A DNA stretch of 55,995 bases from Rhodobacterales bacterium (lineage in GTDB: Bacteria > Pseudomonadota > Alphaproteobacteria > Rhodobacterales > Rhodobacteraceae): contig JAPLPE010000022.1 of NCBI GenBank assembly GCA_026400355.1, forward strand, positions 205,507 to 261,501, written 5' to 3'. Shown one piece after another: positions 45,289 through 52,714 of the stretch. The notes below the pieces were generated by a model that saw only the letters and a program-made list of their open reading frames with translations, made no database searches and was not told the origin of the DNA. A program made the position numbers and the translations under genes. The number at the start of each line of letters is the position of its first letter. Positions within the stretch are counted from its first letter, which is position 1.

Positions 45289-46388
45289 CCGAGGCCTATT
45301 CCCTTACCGCAAGCGCCGCCGCCGATATCCCGGCCCCGGTCCTGCCCTATGAACCCCCCATGCCGCAGGGCCGCCTGCCCATCGGGCTGGTCGGCGCGGG
45401 CGGCATCTCGGCCGCCCATCTCGACGCCTACCGCACCGCAGGTTTCGACGTGCGCGTCATCTGCAACAGGACACTGTCCCGCGCCGTGGAACGCCGCGAC
45501 GCCTTCTTCCCGCAGGCCGAGGCGACTGACGATATCGCGGCCACCCTGTCCCGCCCAGACATCGCCGTCCTCGACATCACGCCCCACCCTGCCGAACGCA
45601 CCCCGCTGATCGAAGCGGCTCTTCTGTCCGGCAAGCATGTCCTTTCGCAGAAACCCTTCGTCCATGACCTCGATACCGGCGCCCGCCTTTGCGATCTGGC
45701 CGAAGACAAGGGCCTTGTCCTTGCCGTAAACCAGAACGGCCGCTGGTCCCCCCATATGTCTTACATCCGCGAGGCCGTCCGCGCCGGGCTGATCGGGCAA
45801 GTGCAATCCGTCCACCTCTCCGTCCACTGGGATCACAGCTGGATCAGGGGCACCTCGTTTGAACGCATCGAGGATCTGATCCTCTACGATTTCGCCATCC
45901 ACTGGTTCGATTTCCTGACCTCCCTGATCGGTCCCGCTGCCACCAACGTCATGGCCACGCGCGCCCGCGCCGGCGGTCAGGACGTGGCCGTCCCACTTCT
46001 GTCCCAGACCATTGTCGAATTCCCCGGCGGTCAGGCGGCGTTCCTGTTCGACGCGGCGACCCGCTTCGGCCCGCAGGACCGGTCCATCATCACCGGCACC
46101 CTCGGCACTCTGGCCGCCCATGGCCCCGATCTCGGGCACCAGACCGTGACGCTCGCCACCGCCGCAGGTCTCGCCCGCCCCGCGCTCACAGGGACATGGT
46201 TCAACGACGGTTTTCGCGGCACCATGGGCGCGCTTCTCTGCGCGGCGGAAACGGGTCAGCCCCCGCTGAATGGCACCCGCGCCAATCTCGACAGCCTCGC
46301 GCTGGCCTTCGCCGCCATTGCCGCCGCAAGGCGCGGCACGGCGGTCAGGCCCGGCAGCATCCGCTCGCTCGCGCAGGCGCAATCCTGA
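45285..46388 (+). CDS. Gfo/Idh/MocA-family oxidoreductase (second of two)
   Basis: 367 aa from ATG 45285, coupled by ATGA to the first Gfo/Idh gene; the frame upstream to 45006 is a shadow of that gene. Rossmann fingerprint GLVGAGGISAAH (GxGGIS, ~34-44), QKP in LSQKPF in place of EKP, and a D-x3-H pair in LYDFAIHWFD. Paired divergent Gfo/Idh proteins often act on the same substrate in sequence or as a heteromer. Substrate not assignable. Confidence 0.85.
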   Translation: MTEAYSLTASAAADIPAPVLPYEPPMPQGRLPIGLVGAGGISAAHLDAYRTAGFDVRVICNRTLSRAVERRDAFFPQAEATDDIAATLSRPDIAVLDITPHPAERTPLIEAALLSGKHVLSQKPFVHDLDTGARLCDLAEDKGLVLAVNQNGRWSPHMSYIREAVRAGLIGQVQSVHLSVHWDHSWIRGTSFERIEDLILYDFAIHWFDFLTSLIGPAATNVMATRARAGGQDVAVPLLSQTIVEFPGGQAAFLFDAATRFGPQDRSIITGTLGTLAAHGPDLGHQTVTLATAAGLARPALTGTWFNDGFRGTMGALLCAAETGQPPLNGTRANLDSLALAFAAIAAARRGTAVRPGSIRSLAQAQS

Positions 46389-46401
46389 GGCCCCTGGCGC
46401 A

Positions 46402-47220
46402 ATGTCCGAAGCCGAAGTAAGCGCCCGCACCCCGTATCCGCACACCACGGCCTCGCTCGCCCGTGACCTCCGGGCAGGGGGCCTTGGTGCGGGCGATCAC
46501 GTCATGGTCCATGTCGCGCTGAGTTCGATCGGCTGGATCGTGGGTGGGGCCGGTGCGCTGATCCAGGCGCTTCAGGATGTGGTGACACCAGACGGCACGA
46601 TCCTCATGCCTGCCCATACGCCGGCCAACAGCGACCCCGCCCTCTGGCAGAACCCGCCTGTCCCGGCGGACTGGGTGCCTGTCATCCGCGACAATATGCC
46701 CGCCTACGATCCCGCCCGCAGCGCCTGCCGCGAACTTGGCGCTGTGGCCGACCTCTTCCGCAGCCTGCCGGACGTGCGGCGCAGCCCACATCCCCATGTC
46801 TCCTGCGCCGCCTGGGGCCGGCTTGCTGATGTCCTGACGCACGACCATCCGCTGGAACAGGCCGAAGGCCCGCTTTCCCCCATCGGCAGGCTTTACGACT
46901 GCGACGGCCGCGTCCTGCTGATCGGTGTCGGCCACGACAACAACACGTCGCTCCACCTGGCCGAATACCGGGCCGACTATCCCGGCAAGACCACCCACAC
47001 CCAGGGCGCGGCGGTGATGCATGACGGTCAGCGCCGTTGGGTCATCTACCAGACACTGGCGGTCGACTCTGATGACTTCCCCCATGCAGGCGCGGCCTAT
47101 GAGGCATCTGCGGGCCTCACCCCCGGCAAACTCGGCAACGCCGACCTCCGCCTCATGCAACAAAGACCCCTCGTCGATTTCGCGACCGCCTGGATGACCA
47201 CTCACCGCGGACGGCCCTGA
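46402..47220 (+). CDS. AAC(3)-family N-acyltransferase fold protein
   Basis: 272 aa from ATG 46402. It matches the aminoglycoside 3-N-acetyltransferase family: GDHVMVHVALSSIG (about 31-44, CoA site), GTILMPAHTP and LLIGVGHDNNTSLHLAEY. In this setting (last gene of a polyol/sugar oxidoreductase operon, 13 bp after the Gfo/Idh gene) a housekeeping acyl transfer to an amino-sugar or amino-cyclitol is likelier than drug resistance; both are inferred. Its last 21 codons are duplicated at 48397-48462 as part of a 152-bp direct repeat. Confidence 0.85.
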   Translation: MSEAEVSARTPYPHTTASLARDLRAGGLGAGDHVMVHVALSSIGWIVGGAGALIQALQDVVTPDGTILMPAHTPANSDPALWQNPPVPADWVPVIRDNMPAYDPARSACRELGAVADLFRSLPDVRRSPHPHVSCAAWGRLADVLTHDHPLEQAEGPLSPIGRLYDCDGRVLLIGVGHDNNTSLHLAEYRADYPGKTTHTQGAAVMHDGQRRWVIYQTLAVDSDDFPHAGAAYEASAGLTPGKLGNADLRLMQQRPLVDFATAWMTTHRGRP

Positions 47221-47306
47221 GACCACCGGTCAGTCCCTGCTTCCGCCCCTTGGTTTCTAGTCGCCGGAATACCTCAGGGGGAGCCGAAGGCGCGGGGCAG
47301 CGCCCG
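47155..47306. repeat. 152-bp direct repeat, left copy
   Basis: Covers the last 21 codons of the AAC(3)-fold gene plus its downstream GC-rich repeat (copy 3, 47252-47306). The right copy is at 48397-48549 with about two substitutions and a one-base insertion. The pair brackets the desaturase gene. Confidence 0.92.
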
Positions 47307-47465
47307 GCTGCTAGTGTTGGCCACCCGACAAATGGTTCCCGACGGAAGCAGGGTATCGGGCGCGGCACCAACATCCCTGAGTGAAACCGTCAAATGACTT
47401 CTTCGAGCCGGTTGCAGACATTCACTTCCCGGATATAGGCTCAGGCTTGTTGATGTGATTGCAGG

Positions 47466-48380
47466 ATGGGCTCCATGACAGAAGGCCTGATCTCGACAGA
47501 ACGGGTTTTAGCCGATCCTGCTGTTTCTGCGCTTGACGGTCAGATCCTCTGGGATCCTGTCAAATCGCTCTGGTTCACGGCCCACGCAATGATAGGCCTT
47601 GGCGCAATCTTCATACTACCATCTGTCGAAGGCCTTGTGGCATTCCTCGTCATTTCGGCGGTCACTCTTTGTGCCGGTCATTCGGTCGGAATGCACAGGC
47701 TGTTGATCCATCGCAGTTTCGTCGCGCCTCGATGGCTGGAGCGGATGCTGGTCTGGCTTGGCGTCTTGGTCGGTATGGCTGGCCCGATGGGCATGATCCG
47801 GGCGCATGACATGCGCGACTGGCATCAGCGCCAGTCCCTTTGCCCGCCGCATCCGTCTCATGGAGCAGGTTTCTGGCGAGACTTCTGGTGGCAGGTCCAT
47901 TGCGTCTTCCGCCTGGAATCCCCGCCGCAATTTGTCTTTGAAGCCAAAGTTGCCGACGACCAGTTCTATAAGTGGCTGGAAAGATGGTGGATGCTGCAAC
48001 AATTGCCGCTCGCGATTGGCCTGTGGTGGATGGGGGGATTTGGCCTGGTTCTCTGGGGCGTCAACCTTCGGATTGCGGTCTCGCTCTTTGGGCATTGGGC
48101 TGTCGGTCATTTCGCGCACAAGAAGGGCCACCAGGGCTGGGTGATCGACGGCCTTCCCGTGCAGGGCTACAACCTGCCGGGTATCGGGTTGTTGACATTC
48201 GGCGAGAGTTGGCACGGCAATCACCATGCCTTCCCGCATTCGGCTCGTCTGGGTGTCGAGTCAGGGCAGGTCGACCCCGGCTGGTGGTTTATCATAGCGT
48301 TGGAGGCACTTGGCCTCGCGCGCCAGATCGCCGGGCCAGATAGCGAACCAGAGCGTGATGGCCTAAGGCGCTTGAATTAG
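47466..48380 (+). CDS. Fatty acid desaturase (membrane di-iron, acyl-lipid/acyl-CoA type)
   Basis: Inserts a double bond into acyl chains in the membrane. 304 aa (or 301 from ATG 47475). The three histidine boxes of the family are present: HSVGMH with HRLLIHRSF (~73-87), HDMRDWHQ (~114-121) and WHGNHHAFPH (~259-268). Hydrophobic segments lie at ~38-65, ~90-108 and ~178-205. Base composition is lower in GC and codon choice (ttt, gat, cct, gtt) unlike the neighbours. It is flanked by 152-bp direct repeats and IS debris, consistent with acquisition by transfer. A Rieske ferredoxin (11115) is a possible but unlinked electron donor. Confidence 0.85.
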   Translation: MGSMTEGLISTERVLADPAVSALDGQILWDPVKSLWFTAHAMIGLGAIFILPSVEGLVAFLVISAVTLCAGHSVGMHRLLIHRSFVAPRWLERMLVWLGVLVGMAGPMGMIRAHDMRDWHQRQSLCPPHPSHGAGFWRDFWWQVHCVFRLESPPQFVFEAKVADDQFYKWLERWWMLQQLPLAIGLWWMGGFGLVLWGVNLRIAVSLFGHWAVGHFAHKKGHQGWVIDGLPVQGYNLPGIGLLTFGESWHGNHHAFPHSARLGVESGQVDPGWWFIIALEALGLARQIAGPDSEPERDGLRRLN

Positions 48381-48396
48381 AGACGAGATCGCCACC

Positions 48397-48549
48397 ATGC
48401 ACCAAAGACCCCTCGTCGATTTCGCGACCGCCTGGATGACCACTCACCGCGGACGGCCCTGAGACCACCGGACAGTCCCTGCTTCCGCCCCTTGGTTTCT
48501 TAGTCGCCGGAATACCTCAGGGGGAGCCGAAGGCGCGGGGCAGCGCCCG
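48397..48549. repeat. 152-bp direct repeat, right copy
   Basis: Contains a detached 21-codon C-terminal piece of the AAC(3)-fold gene (MHQRPLVDFATAWM...) and the adjoining GC-rich repeat (copy 4, 48494-48549). It begins 16 bp after the desaturase stop codon. Offset to the left copy is 1242-1243 bp. Confidence 0.92.
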
Positions 48550-48588
48550 CATGCATGGCCAGCAACACTCGCAGACCCTGAACGCTGC

Positions 48589-48632
48589 AACCGCCCGATC
48601 TGCCGCGCCCCATCCGGCCCGCCCGACCGGCC
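48589..48632 (-). pseudogene. Duplicated 44-bp fragment of the RpiR gene 3' end
   Basis: On the minus strand these bases encode GRSGGPDGARQIGRL and match 33596-33639 (end of the RpiR regulator gene) at 42 of 44 positions. The stop is not preserved. It lies inside a patch of mobile-element debris, so it was probably copied here by recombination, unless both are ends of a shared element. Confidence 0.6.
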
Positions 48633-48741
48633 TACACGCACGAAGCGGGATGACCGATGCCCGATCCTGTTCCTCTCCGCATGCGCCCTCACCGCTATCG
48701 TCATCTGCTGGTTATGAGTCTGGAACCTTGTCACATCCCGC

Positions 48742-48897
48742 GTGATCGTAGACGCGCTTCCTGAACAGCTCGGGTCTGCGACGCTGCCATTCCTTGAGGG
48801 TGTCGACCCGGCGTGGATGGTGGCCGAGCGTTACGGCATCAGCGAGCAGACGGTCTGGCAATGGCGCAGCCGCGATACGGTCCGTGACCGCATCCAC
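48742..48897 (+). pseudogene. Remnant of an IS481-like transposase, N-terminal helix-turn-helix only
   Basis: Reads ...FLEGVDPAWMVAERYGISEQTVWQWRSRDTVRDRIHRP. The ERYGISEQTVWQWRSRDTV...H-x-P pattern is the N-terminal helix-turn-helix of IS481-family transposases; the DDE catalytic core is absent. It is cut at about 48893-48900, where an oppositely oriented IS110 fragment begins. Confidence 0.6.
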
Positions 48898-49060
48898 AGG
48901 CCTCCATCACCACAACACAGGGTTGCAACTGGCTGAAGAAGGCCAGCTCCTGTTCCCGCCTCAGCTACTTGCGCAACTCCGCCCGCCCCGACGCGTCAGC
49001 CCCATGGACCTGAAAGGCATTCTTCGCCAGGTCAAGCCCGACAGACGTACTCTCCGTCAC
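48893..49060 (-). pseudogene. IS110-family transposase, N-terminal 56 codons with a stop codon
   Basis: From a GTG at 49060 (AAGGAGAG upstream) the minus strand reads VTESTSVGLDLAKNAFQVHG, then ADASGRAELRK, a TAG at codon 32, then LRREQELAFFSQLQPCVVVMEACG. These are the IS110 DEDD-nuclease N-terminal motifs (GLDLAKN with the first Asp; MEACG with the Glu). The remaining ~290 residues are missing, so it is inactive. 49061-49216 shows nothing further I recognise. Confidence 0.8.
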
Positions 49061-49216
49061 GACAGCTCTCCTTTGTGGATCATCGCAGACCCACCTTGGC
49101 ACATCGATGCCGTGGGGGGGCGGTCACATCATCAGAGCCCTTCCGGGTGGAAATCAACACGTTGTCAATGGCCGTAAACTGGGAAAAGACTCAGCACCGC
49201 GCTGCGGCCACGTAGG

Positions 49217-52200
49217 TCAGAATTTTGCAATGAAGTTGATCTCAACGCCCTGGTCGTCCTGGATAAGGTCGGTCAGGTCGTCTGAGAAGGTCCCGAAGTT
49301 ATAGGAGACCCCGACCTCTACATGCGGCCCTAGCTGCTTGTACGCGCCCGCCAGAACACCGAAGTTCGACGTTTCTGAATCTACTGCCGTCAGATTGCGC
49401 GCTTCGACCAGCACGTCCCATTCATTGACAAGGTGGTAGCGCGCATTCGCGACCGCGAGCCAGGCATCATTCGCGGACAGGGCCACTTCAGCGTCTGGCG
49501 CGCTTTCGGTCAGACGGAAGCCAAGCTTGCCCCCGATCGTCCAGACGTTCGACAGGTCATATTCGGCATCAATGCTGAATACGTTGCTGCGCTGAATCGG
49601 CACCATATTGCCGCGGTCGTCGAACGTCTGCGCGACCATGTCGTCAAGATACTGATACTTTGCCAGCACGTTCAATCGATCATCCAGGATGGGGCGCAGG
49701 GCATAACCCGTGATAAAATTCACATAGTTTCCCTGCGGCAGGGATTCCGTTTCGGTGTTGTTGAACATCGCGTCCAGATTGGCGACGATCCGGTCCTGGC
49801 TGGTCAGGTCGTAGCGCATCAGGCCGCTGAAAAGCAGGGTATTGACCGTGCCGACGTCGCTTTGGTCAACGATGACCTCGACTCGTCCGCGCGTGCTCAA
49901 TGCCTCGCTCTCGTCATGCCGCACGCCCAGCGACACAGAGGTGCGGTTCACCTTTCCCTGCGGATCGCCGGTAACGATCCCGGTTTCGATGGCCCCGGTA
50001 TAGACGGTACGGTCCGACCGGGCGTAGGTGATGCCATAGGTCGCGTTCATCGACTGCTGCTGACCAAAGAGATCATAGGTGTTTTCGGCAAAGGCGGTCA
50101 CGCTGTCGCTGTAGCGCCTGCGGCCGCCAACCACGACCTGCCCCTCGTCCTGCCCGGTCAGGACGAACCCATCCACGGTGCGGTTGGGATCAAGGGTATA
50201 GCCGAAATAGACGTTGGAGTCCGCGCCCTTGTCCTGGCCGATCAGGATCCGCGCTCCGGGGCCGCTCGCGCCGGCAGAAACCTCGCCCGCAAGCGACCAG
50301 GTCTTTCCGAACGCCAGTTCGGCACCAACCCCGACGCGGTTGGCGGATTCAAGTGTGCCGGTGATGTTGTAGGACCCCTGGGCATAGCCATAGAAATTTG
50401 CCGTCTCCGAAACCGTCCAGTTCAGGCGACCGGCAAGATCGTCACGTGTTCCGGTTTCGTCCGTGCTGTCCGGATTGGCGGCATCGACATGCCCCCATCC
50501 CAGTTCGGCCGAGACGGTATCCGATAACTGGTAGGTCAGAATGACCTTGCCCTGCTTGTCCCAGACCCCGGGGTCTTCTTCATAGGAATCGTAGCTCAGC
50601 GCGATGCTGAGGCGGTTGCCGAGGGGCAGGTCGGCGCTTACGCCCCAATACAGCTCGGGATCGGTGATCTGATAGTCGAGCGACGAAAAGCCCGCATCGA
50701 AGCTTTCAAAATAGGCTGAAACGGTGCCAGACAAGCCGGAGGAAAGCTCGTCCAGCGCCGCCTGGGCGTTGACCCGGTAGGCCGTGCCGCTGCCGTCTGG
50801 CGCGTCCGTGGTTGTCCCTGTCAAACCGCCGTTTAACGAAGTGATATAGCCATAGCCAGGCCCATCGGTCCGCGCGACTTCGGCGGTGAGGAAGGTGCGG
50901 TCGCTTTTGCGCCAGGAGAGATCGACGCCATAGGCCGTCTGGTCCGCCATCCCGCCCTGTTCGACCTGGAAGCTTGCCCCCAGTTGCAGCCCGTCTGCGA
51001 TGCCGGAGGTGAGACGGGCCCCATAGGAATAGCCGCTAACGTCACCAGACGCAGGTTGCCATTCGTACTGTGCGACAAGGTTGAGCGTGTCATCGCCATT
51101 GGGGTTGGCCGAAAGCAGCGCGCCGCCCGGTCCATAGCCTGACAGCGGGCTGTAAAGCGTGACAACCCCTTGGGTATAGTTGATGTCGTAGTCCTTGCCC
51201 TGGATCAATGTGGTCCGGGAAATGAGGCGCTGGGTATTGCCGTCGCGCAGCTCGATCGTCAGGGTTTCCGATCCGACCAGCAAATCCTGCTTGCTGAGGA
51301 AATAGATCGACCCACCCGTACCGCGCAGCACGTCACGCTGAGGCAACTGGTCCGCCTGTGCCGCATAACCTTCGAAACGCAAACGGGGCTGCCCGTCAGC
51401 ATTGGTGCCTTGCGTCTGCAGCACGGTCTGCGCGCCATAGAGGGTCCGTTCATTGCTCAAAAGCTCGGTGCCGGCAGTTTCTGATTTGAAATCGCCCCAG
51501 AGCAAGAAGTTGCTGTCCTTCTCGACCCTCAGGTACATCCCGCCCGAGGTAGGGGCGTCGATATCCAGCGTGGAATCGTCGCCATAGGTCGGATAGGCTA
51601 GATCAGGATCGATCCGGTCGATGATCGAGGACGGGTCTTTGTCCAGGATATTGCTGAACAGATCGCCAAGTTCATCTTCGCCACTGTCGACCTGAGCGGT
51701 GATCTGATAGCCGCTGGCCGTGGTGCCCGTGGCATAGCCCGAAATGCGGCCCGTCTCGAACGCCTCGTCCTGACCGGCCGGACCGTCCCCGGTCGCCCGC
51801 CCGATGCTGACATCGACTGTGCCAACATAGAACCAGTCTGACGTCGGAATCGTGACCTCGCGCGTGATCTCGGTTGCGCGCCCGTCTGGCCCGATCACCC
51901 GCACTGCGATGGATTGCTGGCCAACGGGCAATACCCGCTGGACCACTGCGCTGCCCGAGACATCAGGCGTGATCGTGGTGCCCAGGGTGACCACCCTGGA
52001 TCCTGGGGCCAAGTTCTGGACGAAAACCGTCACTGCCCCGCCGCGGACCGGAATTGCCCGGATCGCAGCGCTATCGCGGCCCTGCTCTTCGGTTTCAAGG
52101 TCAGTTCGCGTCACATCGCGCGAAGTGCCCAGAAGGACCGGCCGCGTCTCGTCGAACCGCCCGTTAGCATCGGTCACGCGGTAGACATATGCCAGCCGCG

Positions 52201-52714
52201 TGCCTGTTGGCAGCGTCACGCTGATCTCGCCATTGGGCGCCATGGGAAGGACCGCGAGCGTCTGGATGCCTCCGGGCGCGTCCAGATCAAGGATGCGCAA
52301 CTCTCCGCCCGTTACCGCATATGGATAGTTCATTCGATTGAAGAAGGTGACGGCATCGCCTGGGGCAAAAGGACCCGGCGCTGCGGTCTGAACATCCAGC
52401 CGGGGGCGCACCCCCAAGCCGTCGAAGCGGACCTGGATGTCATCTTGCGAGAACCGGATGTCCGCCGGGCTTTGGCTTGCGGGAGCGCTCCAGGTACCTG
52501 CCGCGGGGCTGCTGTCGATGCTGATCGAGAAGCCGTCCCCGACGATCGGCGCGATCGGCAGCGCTGTCACCCCTCCGGTGTTATTGCCTGACGCAAAGGT
52601 CATCGCGCAGTCGGACGGCGCCACGCAGGCCTGATCCTGAGCAAAAGCCGGCAAGTCGGTCAGGCAAAACACAGAGACCGTGGCACCAAGGCCTGCAATG
52701 AGGCGACGAGTCAA
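49217..52714 (-). CDS. Large outer-membrane beta-barrel protein partnered with DUF11-repeat protein
   Basis: 1165-aa exported protein. Signal peptide MTRRLIAGLGATVSVFCLTDLPAFA (shown here only as its ends: MTRRLIAG and DLPAFA, cleavage ~25). Residues ~30-330 are soluble beta domains. Residues ~380-1165 are rich in alternating aromatic/polar strands ending in the motif INFIAKF, whose C-terminal Phe is typical of barrels assembled by BAM. The start is TTG 52714, overlapping the upstream stop as TTGA, with GGAGG ~9 bases before; no better Met precedes the signal peptide. Function unknown. The coupling to the DUF11 protein suggests an exporter or anchor for it, which is inference. Confidence 0.72.
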   Translation of the reverse strand: MTRRLIAGLGATVSVFCLTDLPAFAQDQACVAPSDCAMTFASGNNTGGVTALPIAPIVGDGFSISIDSSPAAGTWSAPASQSPADIRFSQDDIQVRFDGLGVRPRLDVQTAAPGPFAPGDAVTFFNRMNYPYAVTGGELRILDLDAPGGIQTLAVLPMAPNGEISVTLPTGTRLAYVYRVTDANGRFDETRPVLLGTSRDVTRTDLETEEQGRDSAAIRAIPVRGGAVTVFVQNLAPGSRVVTLGTTITPDVSGSAVVQRVLPVGQQSIAVRVIGPDGRATEITREVTIPTSDWFYVGTVDVSIGRATGDGPAGQDEAFETGRISGYATGTTASGYQITAQVDSGEDELGDLFSNILDKDPSSIIDRIDPDLAYPTYGDDSTLDIDAPTSGGMYLRVEKDSNFLLWGDFKSETAGTELLSNERTLYGAQTVLQTQGTNADGQPRLRFEGYAAQADQLPQRDVLRGTGGSIYFLSKQDLLVGSETLTIELRDGNTQRLISRTTLIQGKDYDINYTQGVVTLYSPLSGYGPGGALLSANPNGDDTLNLVAQYEWQPASGDVSGYSYGARLTSGIADGLQLGASFQVEQGGMADQTAYGVDLSWRKSDRTFLTAEVARTDGPGYGYITSLNGGLTGTTTDAPDGSGTAYRVNAQAALDELSSGLSGTVSAYFESFDAGFSSLDYQITDPELYWGVSADLPLGNRLSIALSYDSYEEDPGVWDKQGKVILTYQLSDTVSAELGWGHVDAANPDSTDETGTRDDLAGRLNWTVSETANFYGYAQGSYNITGTLESANRVGVGAELAFGKTWSLAGEVSAGASGPGARILIGQDKGADSNVYFGYTLDPNRTVDGFVLTGQDEGQVVVGGRRRYSDSVTAFAENTYDLFGQQQSMNATYGITYARSDRTVYTGAIETGIVTGDPQGKVNRTSVSLGVRHDESEALSTRGRVEVIVDQSDVGTVNTLLFSGLMRYDLTSQDRIVANLDAMFNNTETESLPQGNYVNFITGYALRPILDDRLNVLAKYQYLDDMVAQTFDDRGNMVPIQRSNVFSIDAEYDLSNVWTIGGKLGFRLTESAPDAEVALSANDAWLAVANARYHLVNEWDVLVEARNLTAVDSETSNFGVLAGAYKQLGPHVEVGVSYNFGTFSDDLTDLIQDDQGVEINFIAKF

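Noticed and set aside
46402-47220. Calling the AAC(3)-fold gene an antibiotic resistance gene
   Set aside because: Operon context is catabolic and no mobile resistance features flank its 5' side. Fold alone does not show drug acetylation.
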